Shown here: in pieces, positions 45,401 to 53,630 of the stretch
Position numbering within the stretch: position 1 is the stretch's first letter
How the letters are laid out: each line of letters starts with the position of its first letter
Assembly (NCBI GenBank): GCA_937879965.1
Contig: CALFMP010000007.1
Coordinates: 156,688 to 220,687 of the forward strand
Reading direction: 5' to 3'
Length of the DNA stretch: 64,000 nt
Source: QKMZ01 sp012965515
GTDB lineage: Bacteria; Cyanobacteriota; Vampirovibrionia; Obscuribacterales; Obscuribacteraceae
Translations under genes and position numbers: made by a program
Notes under the pieces: model-generated
Seen by the model: only the letters and a program-made list of their open reading frames with translations
Database searches by the model: none
Told to the model about the DNA's origin: nothing

Positions 45401-47301
45401 GTTCCATACGGATTTTGCAAAGCAGTGATAAATGTATTGGTCGTGTCGTAGACCATTTTGCTCTGCAAACCGATAACATCCGTTGTCGTTATCAAATTTG
45501 TATTGGTTGAATCATATCCGAAAGAGCAGGTTCTGCTAAAGGGATCGGAGATCTGAGACACCTTGTAAAAACCTAAGTTTCCGAATGTGTTCGAAACATA
45601 TGAAAGAGTGCTGACTTCACCTATAGGATCAGTGATGGTTGTTATTCTGAAATCCGAATCGAATTGGATAAGCGTTTCGTTGCCTTGAGCGTCTATGACT
45701 TTCGTCATGAAGATCTTTGCTGGCGATGCGCCATCGGAAAGACTGTACTCTTGAATGCTTCCGTCAGGAAGTTGGCGCTGATAGACGCCACCCCCCATGT
45801 TCACCAGTAAAGCTTGTGAAAGCTTGTCGCGCGTATAGACTCCGCCACTCAGCGCATAGACTTCCGAATAACCTTGAGGAAGCCTGACAGTGGCAGTTGA
45901 GGAAACGTCAAGAGTGAGATAAGAAAGATACTGAAAGCTCCAGTTTGGACCGAGCGTCGTGAAAGTATAGATGCTGGGCTGATCTGCTTGCAGGTACTGG
46001 TATTGAACATTGAACCCGACTGTTCCTCCAATCGGGCAACTGTACGAAAGAGGAGTATCAAAAAGGTGAAGGTCCGTAGTGGTCTTCACGATATCGAACT
46101 GCATCATTCCGCCAATCGGGCAGCTCGCTCCCCAATTGCAATCAGGACACCCTTTATTGTCAGGAAATATCCATGGCACACCTTTGCCGAATATTTTTGC
46201 CCCTTCTTCTTTCGATACGCTTTGCCAGCCAGCGGGCAGCGGTCCTGCGGGAAGAAGTGCATAACCATCGGATTCAACATCAAAAACTTGCTTGGTGACC
46301 TTGAATGGAACATCTACGCCAAAGGTTGGATCCTTGATTTCGTATCTATCTCCTGCCTTAGCAGTTACCGCGGCAAAGTGACCTAGCCGCCAGTGAACGA
46401 TACTCGGGATGATGATTGCTGCACCAGGACTGCGTTTTGCAAGTTGCAGCTTGAGTCCGACTTTCTCGCCAAGCTCTACATTCTGCTGCAGAGATGTTCC
46501 TTGTTCCGTAGACGGATAATCGTCAATGATCTTGTTAAATTCATATTTCCCTTTTTTCAAGGAAAGCAATGCTGAAACTGCATGCGGGCCACATTTATAA
46601 CTTTTTTCAGGATGCAGCCTCATCTGTGTGAGAGCATCAGATGCTCCCCTAACGCGCTGTTCCACAGAACCTTGGAAAGGACGTCCATTCAACTCTTTCA
46701 AAATCTGCTCGATTTCCGCCTTTCGCCCTACTTTGGCATCGAGCACTAGAACCTCTGCAATGCATCTATCTGCAATCGCTTTCTGTATCTGTCCAGTTTC
46801 ATTCTTGCTCGCAGCCCAGGCGGTCTTCCACAGCTGTAATGCTTCGGTCATGTAGCCGGATTGAAATCTGAGCAATCCCAAATTGAGCTGAACGGCGGGC
46901 GCCCATCTCGACTTTGGAAATTTGTTCAAGAAGGAATTTAGCGCGGTAACATCTTCAACATTTTTTGCACTCTTGAACTGCTGAATTGCAAGCGCAAGTG
47001 CATCATTCTCCCCAGCCACCACAGGGCCTGTCATCGGAATAAGCGGCTCTTCAAAAACCCTAGCCGCTCTTAAGTCCAGATCTGTTGGATGTGCAGGCAG
47101 AACCCTTGGCTTTACTTGCTGAAGCGTCTTTGGACCTGTTCTTACGCTTTTTGGTGTCTGTGGAAACGTAGGAACAGATGGAGGCGCTGGCGGAGTCGGT
47201 GCAGCCAGTGCCGCAATTGGCTGGTTAATAATGACAACAAGCGGTACCAAAATGCCGGCAACAGTCTTGCGAAGTTTAGCTTTTGATACTCGCAGGTTCA
47301 T
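39454..47301 (-). CDS. Giant secreted Rhs/YD-repeat protein with C39-like peptidase domain
   Basis: 2615 residues from the ATG at 47301 (frame open to 47376, but that would overlap the previous gene). Order: signal peptide (VPLVVIINQPIAALAAP); Pro-rich segment; TPR-like helices; a C39/papain-like peptidase domain (Cys in YKCGPHAVSALL, His in HWRLGHFAAV, Asp in EIKDPTFG); Cys-rich CPIGG motifs; two beta-modules; YD repeats; seven more ~95-residue modules; the Rhs core (FDPFGRSTK, LGRFINRDPIEEDG, HIDPLG); and a short variable tail, Cys- then Pro-rich. The peptidase domain may self-process the protein, as proposed for related toxins. The tail matches no toxin I know. Confidence 0.9.
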   Translation of the reverse strand: MNLRVSKAKLRKTVAGILVPLVVIINQPIAALAAPTPPAPPSVPTFPQTPKSVRTGPKTLQQVKPRVLPAHPTDLDLRAARVFEEPLIPMTGPVVAGENDALALAIQQFKSAKNVEDVTALNSFLNKFPKSRWAPAVQLNLGLLRFQSGYMTEALQLWKTAWAASKNETGQIQKAIADRCIAEVLVLDAKVGRKAEIEQILKELNGRPFQGSVEQRVRGASDALTQMRLHPEKSYKCGPHAVSALLSLKKGKYEFNKIIDDYPSTEQGTSLQQNVELGEKVGLKLQLAKRSPGAAIIIPSIVHWRLGHFAAVTAKAGDRYEIKDPTFGVDVPFKVTKQVFDVESDGYALLPAGPLPAGWQSVSKEEGAKIFGKGVPWIFPDNKGCPDCNWGASCPIGGMMQFDIVKTTTDLHLFDTPLSYSCPIGGTVGFNVQYQYLQADQPSIYTFTTLGPNWSFQYLSYLTLDVSSTATVRLPQGYSEVYALSGGVYTRDKLSQALLVNMGGGVYQRQLPDGSIQEYSLSDGASPAKIFMTKVIDAQGNETLIQFDSDFRITTITDPIGEVSTLSYVSNTFGNLGFYKVSQISDPFSRTCSFGYDSTNTNLITTTDVIGLQSKMVYDTTNTFITALQNPYGTTSFYRYTPAPAAYATRGIKIGYPDGSTSVLETWIGHEPLDATFIWDREAMERYPDDVDNHDFSHCHKVAWLWGPVDGYLWPIIDYVKPALSNRIEYSYVDEGTSSGGRGTVGTNTTNKPIKISQIAATPVKATIGGSKTTGDVLTLTFTDTALAGGSQAVSYTVLSADTLATITSALAAAVNANANLKKLGVTAAATGTNIAMVSQSSNQTAYSKSTSGGATETITLGTPNPQSGQITLTGTATAGNFVALYLSAQGVSQGYTQYNIQSGDTLTAAATGLKNAINGSSIFTNRGVTATSFGPSIYLSTSSTPDNLLFTPYFSGAPSMSVDYQSVGGAITSTYQYNSLGHRTFSVDPAGRVFTYTYAGNGIDLTQITETQNNDSFMLGNWTYNSDHRPTQYIDGSARTWGYTYNSAGQITSMTDPNSNTTSLTYTGTSSAFLTQINGPLSGNNDITTFSYDGFNRLDTTTDSEGYQLSFDYDNADRKTQTTYPDATTEQTVYDRLDAIFMKDRIGRWSQSAYDSLDQLVFELDPLGRKTQYDWCHCGSLSKLTDPAGNVTAWHHDLQGRKIEKVYADQTRVAYAYEPGAGRMLSRTDALNQVTNYILNSDGTTFGTGYQNAVNPTSSVFNLYDSKFSRITSVQNDWGTISYSYNSYVTSPGSTPTTGGGRLATVANDVIANSQISYSYDVLGRTTNRSIDGASNSITWAYDAMSRVTSEQNALGTFNYTYVDDTPGSSKGVTRLASVAYPNSQVTNYDWYGNTGDQRLKTINNLNPSGGTLSRFDYGYNPAGEILQWQQQQNGGNDFHNFKYDLAGQLTTDQVGSGAPHAPFSKEFYYAYDKAANRVGVQSHSVDTLRVSGTVTTSDVLTVTVKDTALGGGQQAVNYTVQGGDTLATIAQGIATAINTNTNLQAIGVAANAQSGKNFVNIRAASGNITTYSTSTSGGATEVLSLGIWRNGLESAVIGGTKTTGDVITLTFKDVSLSGGSRNVAYTVQAGDTLTSIATNIAAAINADTPLQNLGVSATSVGTTISIVSNSVNVTSYSSSLSGGATETVALSINQNALKTATIGGTKTTGDTITVNVYDSALGGGTQAVTYTVLSGDTLSTIASGVASAINGNGNLQAIGVSASASGKVVTIQSKSVNLTTYRASTSSSATETITLSVPMDAWTVASIGGSKTTGDVLTVTTYDAGLSGGKKAVNYTVQSGDTLTSIATNLAAAINADSDLQNIGVSATSNSTVVSLKSTSPNLTTFAQSVSAGATATIALSASTSVIQSTCNSVNELVSISPGGKTRFQGSTSKPVVSASVAGQVLTISQRALKGVAFSTSVSGTPTETLTLSSNVNGNITATVGGSVTPGDVLSITVNDIRFRYGPVTCSYTVKTGDTTATIAQGLSNAIYNTLGYGGTLYTSIALYFPSYAGSVVTINPDKYYADVTYSKSVTGVPTETLTSSANFNGNSTVTVAGTVTTGDVVSLTVENVNLSGGEETVSYTVAGGNTLTDIATGLKNAINASSTLAAIGVTSTSSAAVVTVATAGTTYTTSTSGGATETLTLGTNANGNTTLVVGGKATNGDTVTVVTHNPLLPGGQESVGYTVGASDTLVDVASGLAANMKANSDLQALGVSAKSSDADDLAFSQSFSGNGTLPSGASLANVSATDAVPTTKTDTNALKVTASASSTLTWDANGNMTSDGTNTYKWDAENRLIEIDYPGANNFSQFSFDGLGRNTKIVETVSGSVTSTKQFVWSASRRAEERDAGSTLTRRFFKWGQTISGTGYFYAKPLLDSVTEMTDGSGAIQAQYAFDPFGRSTKLQGGLEADFQYAGYYLHGRSGLNLTLARAYFSSLGRFINRDPIEEDGGINLYAYVDNAPIVHIDPLGTVRIPSGGSSAAGAAGSLGSTFNRIKCECTKDCNEHPEKAAFGFDICVADCMNNKMSGSMGPPAPPPDPPKEPTDGPPPYEDPPMYDNSDEPLTPKQGPPGGS
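40273..43281 (-). repeat. 3-kb duplicated rhs segment, copy B
   Basis: Partner of 27440-30445, inside the complete Rhs gene. It spans the last YD repeats and the seven-module array up to IDYPG. Confidence 0.85.
40450..42840 (-). repeat. Array of seven ~95-residue beta-modules in the Rhs protein
   Basis: Each module follows GG(T/S)KTTGDVLTVTV, ALxGGxQAV, YTVQSGDTLxxIA, INADxxLQxxGV and a closing SGGATETITLS. One unit is preceded by a non-repeat insert with FQGSTSKPVVSA. Two more diverged modules lie at about 44400-45010. Modules with YTV.AGDTL..IA are seen in large secreted and phage tail proteins, with no firm function known to me. Confidence 0.75.
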
Positions 47302-47341
47302 TCTGAGTCTCTCTTTGGGTGCTGTACTACCATTGATTTCG

Positions 47342-50188
47342 CTATGGTTGATTGGCGTCGTGCGGGATTCCAACATTCGGAAGTTGTTGCTTCAGATCTA
47401 GAGTGCGTGTATCGGATGCACTGGGAGCCGGCCACTTGGTGGAATCAAGCGTGTAGCTGGCTGTTGCCATGCTGCTTGAAATTCCATTGAGCACAGCAAT
47501 TGCCTTTACGGTCTGCGAATAGCTCACCCAAACAGGCTTTTCATACAAAGCACTCGATGTGGTCGGCGTGCTGCCGTCAGTGGTGATGTAGATTTTCGCT
47601 CCTGTAGGTGCAGCAATCGCGACTTGAGATGGCTCACTAAATGTTGTTGCTGATGCAACGCTGAAAGTCGGAGCAGCAACAGCGTTTGTGCTGAGCAACT
47701 GATATCGAGAGAGAAGGTATCCTTCCACAGCAGCCCGTTCAGCAGCGGTCAGCTGCCGGTTCCAGAGCAGCATTTCTGCAATCTGACCATTGTATCTGTT
47801 TCCTCCGGAATTATCTTGAGCAATGTAATTGCCGCTCCTGGTAAGGTTTCCTAACGTTTGCATTGAAGTGCTGGAAGCAGCGGAAGAACCGTTTACAAAC
47901 AAGTTTGCGCTGTTAGTTCCGTTGTAGAGAGATTCGAGCAACTGGAAATTACCCAGCGTGACACCAGTCGAAGCAGTTGCAGACGAACTAGTCGAGCCGC
48001 TGTAGGTAGAAAGTGTCAGCCCCGTGCTCGAAGGCAAGCTCATGATGACATTATCACTGGTGGCACCATTTCCATAATCGAAGAGACGAGCACCTGCACT
48101 TACAGAAGCTGGTTTTCCTACAAGCATTGCCGTCAGACCACTCGTAAATGTTGAAAAGCCTGCAGGAGCCTGAAGGAATTGAGAACCGCTGAAATTGACG
48201 GCAGGCAAACCATTCACCGCATTCGATACCAACGTCGGTTGATTGGAACCATTGGACGCGTCATTCAGTGATCCTGAGACGTCGTTCCAAGTTGTGACAT
48301 TGCTTCCGCTTGTAGTTACATTCGAGGCTCTGAGCCATTGGATCAGTCCGCCGCGTGGTATTGCAGACGTTGAATTGTCCAGTTCATAAGTGACGGTTGT
48401 GACAGGGCTGTCATTGAAAAATGGTGCTTTTGCAATCGCTTTGATTGTTGTCGTCTTTTGAACACGCGGCACAAATTCGGGACCAACATAGTTTAACCAG
48501 AAGCTCTGGTTATTGAAGAAGAACAGATCGGTGTCCGTGGGCGTGTTTCCATTCGTCGTCCAGTGCACGACCGCGTTTTGATCTTGATCAAGCACAAATG
48601 CTTGTTGAGGAAGAAAGACACCCGATGAGGGACTTACAGTCGGGGCATTCAAAGTTGGTGCCGAGCCCACACCATACTTCGATAAGAAGTATGATTCAAG
48701 AGAATGCCTTAATGTATCAGTTACAGGATTAGAATACACGAGAATCTCGCATATGTCGCCGCCAAAGTATTCGGTGAGCCCGATGCCTGCACCGATTAGG
48801 TTACTCGATCTCGAAGTGTTGTTTAAATTCTGAACCAGGTTTGTCGCTGTGGCTTCCAAATTGCCATTGACATACACCTTTCCAACACCTGTACCAGCGC
48901 TTGGTCCAGGTGTGAACACCCCTTCGAGCAATTGGTAGTTGCTCGTAGAAATAGGACTACTGCTCGTGGTGACATTGGAAGAAGTGCTGGAATTGTAAGC
49001 ATACATAGCAGCGTTCGAGCCAGTTGTTGTCTTCACGATGAGAGCATCGCTATTGCTGGTGTTCCCGCAAACGAACGGCACGCCCGTCACAGAGCCGCTA
49101 TTCGGCTTTACGATGGCAAAGACCGAACAGCCGGCCGTTAGATTTGCGAAATCTGTGGGTAAGGTTAAATGGTGAGAACTCCCATTAAAGGAGATGGCGG
49201 GAAGGACGCCGCTGTTTACTGCGCCAGTAGTTAGCGTGGGTCTATTTGCGCCTGTGCCCTGAGTCGCGTTGTTACTGTTTCCACTTTGGTCCGCCCATGC
49301 TGTAACCGCGCCACTACTAGTGGTGACACCCACGTCTGATCGTAACCATAATAGTAAATTTGAGCTGGTCTGTGGTACGCTGGTAAGATAGCTGACGTAA
49401 TCGAAAACTGCGGTACTTGCTGTGCCACCGGATGCGCTACTACTGACCACAAAGCCGGCATAAAATTTATTAGGCATCGGGTTCGTATTTGCTTCAGCCG
49501 CCGAACCCAAGAGTGTCCAATTGATTCCATCAGTGCCATAGTAGGCGCTGACTGTGTAGCCAACACTAGGACTGCCATCACGAGAGAGTTTGAGGTAGAG
49601 TGGCGCAGCTCCAGCCCCCGTAGCAATAGTCGCATTGGCACCACTCTGGTAACGCCGGTAGAAGACCAAACCGTTCGATGGAGTAACGGCCAACACGTAG
49701 CTGTAAGCATATTGACTCTGGATGCTGTTTCGGATGCAGAGTCCAGCAAGCGCACCAGCACCTGTGTTAGTCTGGCTAGCAACCCTTCCTTGCAGGGTCA
49801 AGCTAGAAAATGCCGGAGTGCCCACGAAAACGAAGGAGTCATCGAAGAATCCAACGCCGGTGCCGGTCCCCGAGATCTGGATTTGCGGGGGATTACCAGC
49901 CGTGTATGAGTAGGAGCCCGTGCTGCCAGTATTTATGTCAGTTTTCGTAAAGGTCACCGCCTGCGCCACCGCAGATGGCATTACCAGCAGGAAATTCGCG
50001 GCAATCAACGCCACCACCGGTAGTGCAATTTTTAGCCAGCGAGCACAATTAGTAACCGAGAGTGGCTTATACAAAAGCCTCTTCCTAACAGGCTTTTCAA
50101 CTGAAAGCTCTTCTCTTAAGAGAAAAGATCCCAGAAAAAGACAAAGGGGTGCTAATACCGTGGCGCGCAATGCCGCGACCAACATCAT
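47342..50188 (-). CDS. Secreted LamG/chitobiase-like repeat protein, first gene of rhs operon
   Basis: 948 residues from the ATG at 50188, which follows GGAGG by 4 nt (the frame opens at 50314 without such a box). Two hydrophobic N-terminal segments (LVAALRATVLAPLCLFLGS, then LPVVALIAANFLLVMPSAVA) form membrane anchor and signal. A laminin-G/concanavalin-like domain, then two LamG-type units of the 'WLRSDVGV..W.DQSGNSNNA' style, alternate with chitobiase/hexosaminidase C-terminal domains (HWTTNGNTPTDTD, YITTDGSTPTTSS). Such domains bind carbohydrates or surfaces. It ends 40 bases before the giant Rhs gene, so it is probably co-expressed and may help display it. Confidence 0.8.
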   Translation of the reverse strand: MMLVAALRATVLAPLCLFLGSFLLREELSVEKPVRKRLLYKPLSVTNCARWLKIALPVVALIAANFLLVMPSAVAQAVTFTKTDINTGSTGSYSYTAGNPPQIQISGTGTGVGFFDDSFVFVGTPAFSSLTLQGRVASQTNTGAGALAGLCIRNSIQSQYAYSYVLAVTPSNGLVFYRRYQSGANATIATGAGAAPLYLKLSRDGSPSVGYTVSAYYGTDGINWTLLGSAAEANTNPMPNKFYAGFVVSSSASGGTASTAVFDYVSYLTSVPQTSSNLLLWLRSDVGVTTSSGAVTAWADQSGNSNNATQGTGANRPTLTTGAVNSGVLPAISFNGSSHHLTLPTDFANLTAGCSVFAIVKPNSGSVTGVPFVCGNTSNSDALIVKTTTGSNAAMYAYNSSTSSNVTTSSSPISTSNYQLLEGVFTPGPSAGTGVGKVYVNGNLEATATNLVQNLNNTSRSSNLIGAGIGLTEYFGGDICEILVYSNPVTDTLRHSLESYFLSKYGVGSAPTLNAPTVSPSSGVFLPQQAFVLDQDQNAVVHWTTNGNTPTDTDLFFFNNQSFWLNYVGPEFVPRVQKTTTIKAIAKAPFFNDSPVTTVTYELDNSTSAIPRGGLIQWLRASNVTTSGSNVTTWNDVSGSLNDASNGSNQPTLVSNAVNGLPAVNFSGSQFLQAPAGFSTFTSGLTAMLVGKPASVSAGARLFDYGNGATSDNVIMSLPSSTGLTLSTYSGSTSSSATASTGVTLGNFQLLESLYNGTNSANLFVNGSSAASSTSMQTLGNLTRSGNYIAQDNSGGNRYNGQIAEMLLWNRQLTAAERAAVEGYLLSRYQLLSTNAVAAPTFSVASATTFSEPSQVAIAAPTGAKIYITTDGSTPTTSSALYEKPVWVSYSQTVKAIAVLNGISSSMATASYTLDSTKWPAPSASDTRTLDLKQQLPNVGIPHDANQP

Positions 50189-50524
50189 GGTGCCTCCAAT
50201 TAGGTAACACAACAGAAAAATTGATTGTGAGATACCGTGTCTATGCGACTTCGCATAGACGGGACACCAAGATACTTTTCTCCTTTTCGGGTAGTTGAAA
50301 AATCGCAACAGCATGCTTACTGACTCGATACTACAGGATCGATTCCAAGGCAGTCAAGGGTTTCCAGAACTTCCCGGCATTAAATTCGTGTCTTGTCAGC
50401 CTGTGCATGTTTTACTAGTTGAATACAAAATTTAGAAAAGCAAGGACTTTTTTCCGTTATTACAAGCGTAAAAATGGGAACTGAAATATCTTGCATATGA
50501 CTCTTTCCTTTGTAGAGTGCATCG

Positions 50525-51937
50525 ATGCCTAAGACTTATTCAGATAGCCTGGCACAGGCATTTCCCGAGCTTGCCACAGAATGGTACTTCGGAAAGAATG
50601 GCTCGACCACTCCAGCTCAGGTTGCTGCAAAATCCACAAAAAAATTTTGGTGGAAATGCAAAAAGAATCAATCACACGTTTGGGAATCGAAAGTCCAAGA
50701 TCGTACTTTAAAGAAGGCCGGTTGCCCTTATTGCAGCCATAAATTCGTTACTGATGAAAATAGACTCTCTATTCTTTATCCAGATGTTGCAGCAGAATGG
50801 CATCCAACCAAAAACAGATTTCTCTACAGCAAAATAGAAGGATGGGAAGGCAATAAGAATAGGCAGTTTCCCGCGCACAAACTACCGGAAAAAAACAGGC
50901 GCCTTCAGCCCGCTGATTTGTCATATGCATCAAATGAGACGATCACGTGGCAATGCAAGAAAAACTCAGAACACATCTGGGATGCAAAGGTTCTTTCGAG
51001 AACTATCGGCAAGCGAGGTTGCCCCTATTGCAGTAGTAACAAGGTGAGCGCCGACAACAATTTGCTTGCTGTAAATCCTCAAATAGCTAAACAGTGGCAT
51101 CCAACAAGAAATCTTCCTCTTACGCCGAAAGATATCACATCAGCCTCGAATCGAGTCTTTTGGTGGCGCTGTTTTAAATTTGCCGATCATACCTGGCAAG
51201 CCAAGGCCAATTCGATTTTGCGCAGCAGAAGGTCGGGAAAATCCGGTTGTCCATTTTGTGCCGGCGCTAAAGTCAGCAACGACAATAATTTGCAAAAGAA
51301 GAATCCGGAAGTTGTGAAGCTCTGGCACAAGGAACTAAATGGCGACCTTAAACCTCAAGATGTGACGAGCCGAAGCACAAAAGAGGTTTTCTGGCAGTGC
51401 CCAGCTACAGCTCAACACGTATGGAAAGCTTCTGTGGACAATGTTTCTGGAGCTGTATCAAGGGGAAAGTCAGGCTGCCCGTATTGCGCAGGAAGGCGCG
51501 CATCGGATGAAAATAGCCTCGCTTCTCGTTATCCCCAAATTGCAGAGCGTTTTCATGATGATCTGAACTTTCCATTGACCGCAGAAGATGTCACAGCCGG
51601 AAGCGGCCGCATTGTATGGTGGCTTTGTCCGAATAATCCAGCACATTCGTTTCAATACAAAATACAGGCAATGGTCCTGAACTTCGAAAGGGGTACCAAA
51701 GCAAACTGCACCCAGTGCAAGCAAGAAGATTCACTGGCTCAGGCATATCCTGAAGTTGCCTTACTTTTCCATCCGGAGCGCAATCATCCGCTCACCATTA
51801 ATCAAGTGCAGCCCGGCAGTCACAAGAAAGTGTGGTGGCAATGTCCCTTCATTCAAACACACGTATGGGATCAGACTGTAAGAGGGCGAATTGCCAGCTG
51901 GCAAATTGGCATCAATTGCCCGACCTGCAAGCGGTGA
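50525..51937 (+). CDS. Tandem zinc-ribbon (DUF4379-type) protein, six repeats
   Basis: 470 residues made of six copies of a ~70-residue unit: SLAQxxPELAxEWHPxKN, then TPxDVTxxSxKxVWWKC...HxW and a closing CPYC. Each unit supplies one Cys early (WWxC) and a CxxC pair, so each probably binds zinc. This is the DUF4379 'probable zinc ribbon' unit, usually found in arrays near nuclease-like domains, but no catalytic domain is seen here. The fifth repeat has a diverged CTQC. A second array protein follows 96 bases downstream on the same strand. Nucleic-acid binding is likely but not shown. Confidence 0.82.
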   Translation: MPKTYSDSLAQAFPELATEWYFGKNGSTTPAQVAAKSTKKFWWKCKKNQSHVWESKVQDRTLKKAGCPYCSHKFVTDENRLSILYPDVAAEWHPTKNRFLYSKIEGWEGNKNRQFPAHKLPEKNRRLQPADLSYASNETITWQCKKNSEHIWDAKVLSRTIGKRGCPYCSSNKVSADNNLLAVNPQIAKQWHPTRNLPLTPKDITSASNRVFWWRCFKFADHTWQAKANSILRSRRSGKSGCPFCAGAKVSNDNNLQKKNPEVVKLWHKELNGDLKPQDVTSRSTKEVFWQCPATAQHVWKASVDNVSGAVSRGKSGCPYCAGRRASDENSLASRYPQIAERFHDDLNFPLTAEDVTAGSGRIVWWLCPNNPAHSFQYKIQAMVLNFERGTKANCTQCKQEDSLAQAYPEVALLFHPERNHPLTINQVQPGSHKKVWWQCPFIQTHVWDQTVRGRIASWQIGINCPTCKR

Positions 51938-52033
51938 TCTTACTAATAGGACGAAAGGGTCGAACCACGCAAGGCCACTCCAGCTTTATGAACAGATCTA
52001 TGCAAAGAAATTTGAGCAACTTTCAAGTCGACG

Positions 52034-53494
52034 ATGGACAACAACGATAGAACCAAACGAAACAAAAAACTTTGCAAACTCTCTGCACGTGGAATGGGCA
52101 TTCCGGAGATTGCAAAGGCACTTGATGTGACCCGATTCACGGTGTGGAAAGTAAGGGCCGCTAGCGGATATCAGGACGACTACGCGCGGCAATGCGCAGT
52201 TTGTCAAAAGTTTCGCAGAGTGAGTGAATTTGATAAACAAAGGAAAAAGTGCAAGCTGTGCTCGATGAAGGAAGATCACGAACAAAAGATCCGGCGCCAA
52301 GTAGCAGCAGAGGTCAAGAAGATTGAGCGCGACGGTACTCCAGGGGAGTACACTCCAAAGAAAAAGCAACAGCGTCTTCCCACTATCGAAAGTATTGACC
52401 AACCATATCCCAGGAAAAAGAAAGATTCTCTAAAAACGAAGTACCCAGAGATCGCTGCCCAATGGGATCACGATAAAAATGAGGGATACAAGCCGGAGGA
52501 CTTTGGTCCAAGATCAAGTGTTTCAGTCTGGTGGAAATGTCCTGCCGGTCCTGATCATAAGTTTCAGGGGCGGATTGATACCCGTACGTGGGCAGCGGAC
52601 AAAGAAAGCAAATTCAATGGCTGCCCATTCTGTAAAGGTTTCAGACCGTCAGTTACCAATTGCCTGGCAAATTACAAAGATCTTGCGGGAGAATGGATTT
52701 CCGAGCGCAACGGCTGCACTCCCGACAAAGCGGTCGCAGGGTCGAAAAAGCATGCATGGTGGCGTTGCAGCAAATGCCAAAGAGAATGGAAAGCACCGCC
52801 TTGCGATAGAACCTCGAGCGGTCAAGGTTGTCCTGCTTGCGGCAGAGGCGTGGCTACGGATTTACGCCATTATCCAAGAGCACTTAAGCTGTTCGATCGA
52901 GAAAAAAATAAAGGCTCTTCTCCATTTGTTCTAAAAGACAAAACAAAGTATTGGTGGAAATGTCCTGTTGCAAAAGATCATCGTTGGAATTCAGGTTTTT
53001 CCAGGACCAGCAAAATCACATGTCCTTACTGTAGAGGAATTCGCCCTTCTTCTACAAACAATCTTAGTTTGAGACCAGATCTGGCAAAGGAGTTTCATAA
53101 GAAAAGGAACCAGCCGCTAAAAACAAAAGATGTGACTCTGCAAAGTCACAATTCAGTTTGGTGGAAGTGCGCTCAAGGTCCCGACCATGAGTGGAAAGCA
53201 GCGCCGCGAAACAGAGTACGACACAATCATGGTTGCCCTTTTTGCAGAAACTTGGCTGTATCCTCTACCAATTGCCTAGCAAATGTAGCGCCGAAAATAG
53301 CCAAAGAATGGAACACTCGAAAGAACAGCCCATTGAAGGCGAAAGACGTTGTTGCCATGTCTACCTTTGTCTTTTGGTGGACTTGTCCGAAAGGGCATGA
53401 GTTTCAGATGAAAGTCAGGAAGAGAGTGTTGCATGGGAGTGGATGTCCCGAGTGCTCTTTGAAGAATACTGTGAGAACGCGCGAAGTCAGATAA
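52034..53494 (+). CDS. HTH-plus-tandem zinc-ribbon (DUF4379-type) protein, five repeats
   Basis: 486 residues. The N-terminus is a resolvase/HNH-associated style helix-turn-helix (LSARGMGIPEIAKALDVTRF, then TVWKV; about 16-42). A CAVCQKF...CKLC zinc pair follows (about 55-80), then a Lys-rich linker, and five zinc-ribbon repeats (SLKTKYPEIAAQWDHDKN, WWKCPAGPDHKF, CPFC and so on). The HTH makes DNA binding likely, and the arrays may extend or specify it. With the six-repeat protein immediately upstream this forms a two-gene unit on the same strand. No nuclease, transposase or methylase motif was found in either. Confidence 0.8.
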   Translation: MDNNDRTKRNKKLCKLSARGMGIPEIAKALDVTRFTVWKVRAASGYQDDYARQCAVCQKFRRVSEFDKQRKKCKLCSMKEDHEQKIRRQVAAEVKKIERDGTPGEYTPKKKQQRLPTIESIDQPYPRKKKDSLKTKYPEIAAQWDHDKNEGYKPEDFGPRSSVSVWWKCPAGPDHKFQGRIDTRTWAADKESKFNGCPFCKGFRPSVTNCLANYKDLAGEWISERNGCTPDKAVAGSKKHAWWRCSKCQREWKAPPCDRTSSGQGCPACGRGVATDLRHYPRALKLFDREKNKGSSPFVLKDKTKYWWKCPVAKDHRWNSGFSRTSKITCPYCRGIRPSSTNNLSLRPDLAKEFHKKRNQPLKTKDVTLQSHNSVWWKCAQGPDHEWKAAPRNRVRHNHGCPFCRNLAVSSTNCLANVAPKIAKEWNTRKNSPLKAKDVVAMSTFVFWWTCPKGHEFQMKVRKRVLHGSGCPECSLKNTVRTREVR

Positions 53495-53630
53495 CGCAGT
53501 TTATGTTTCATTCGCTGTTACGATCTGGAAACAGCTGAACATCTCCACTAAGAGCCAAAGTAATTTGAAGCGCCAGTCCGCTATGCACATAACACTAGCA
53601 GCACGAGGTAGCGGTGGATCAAAATTAGGA

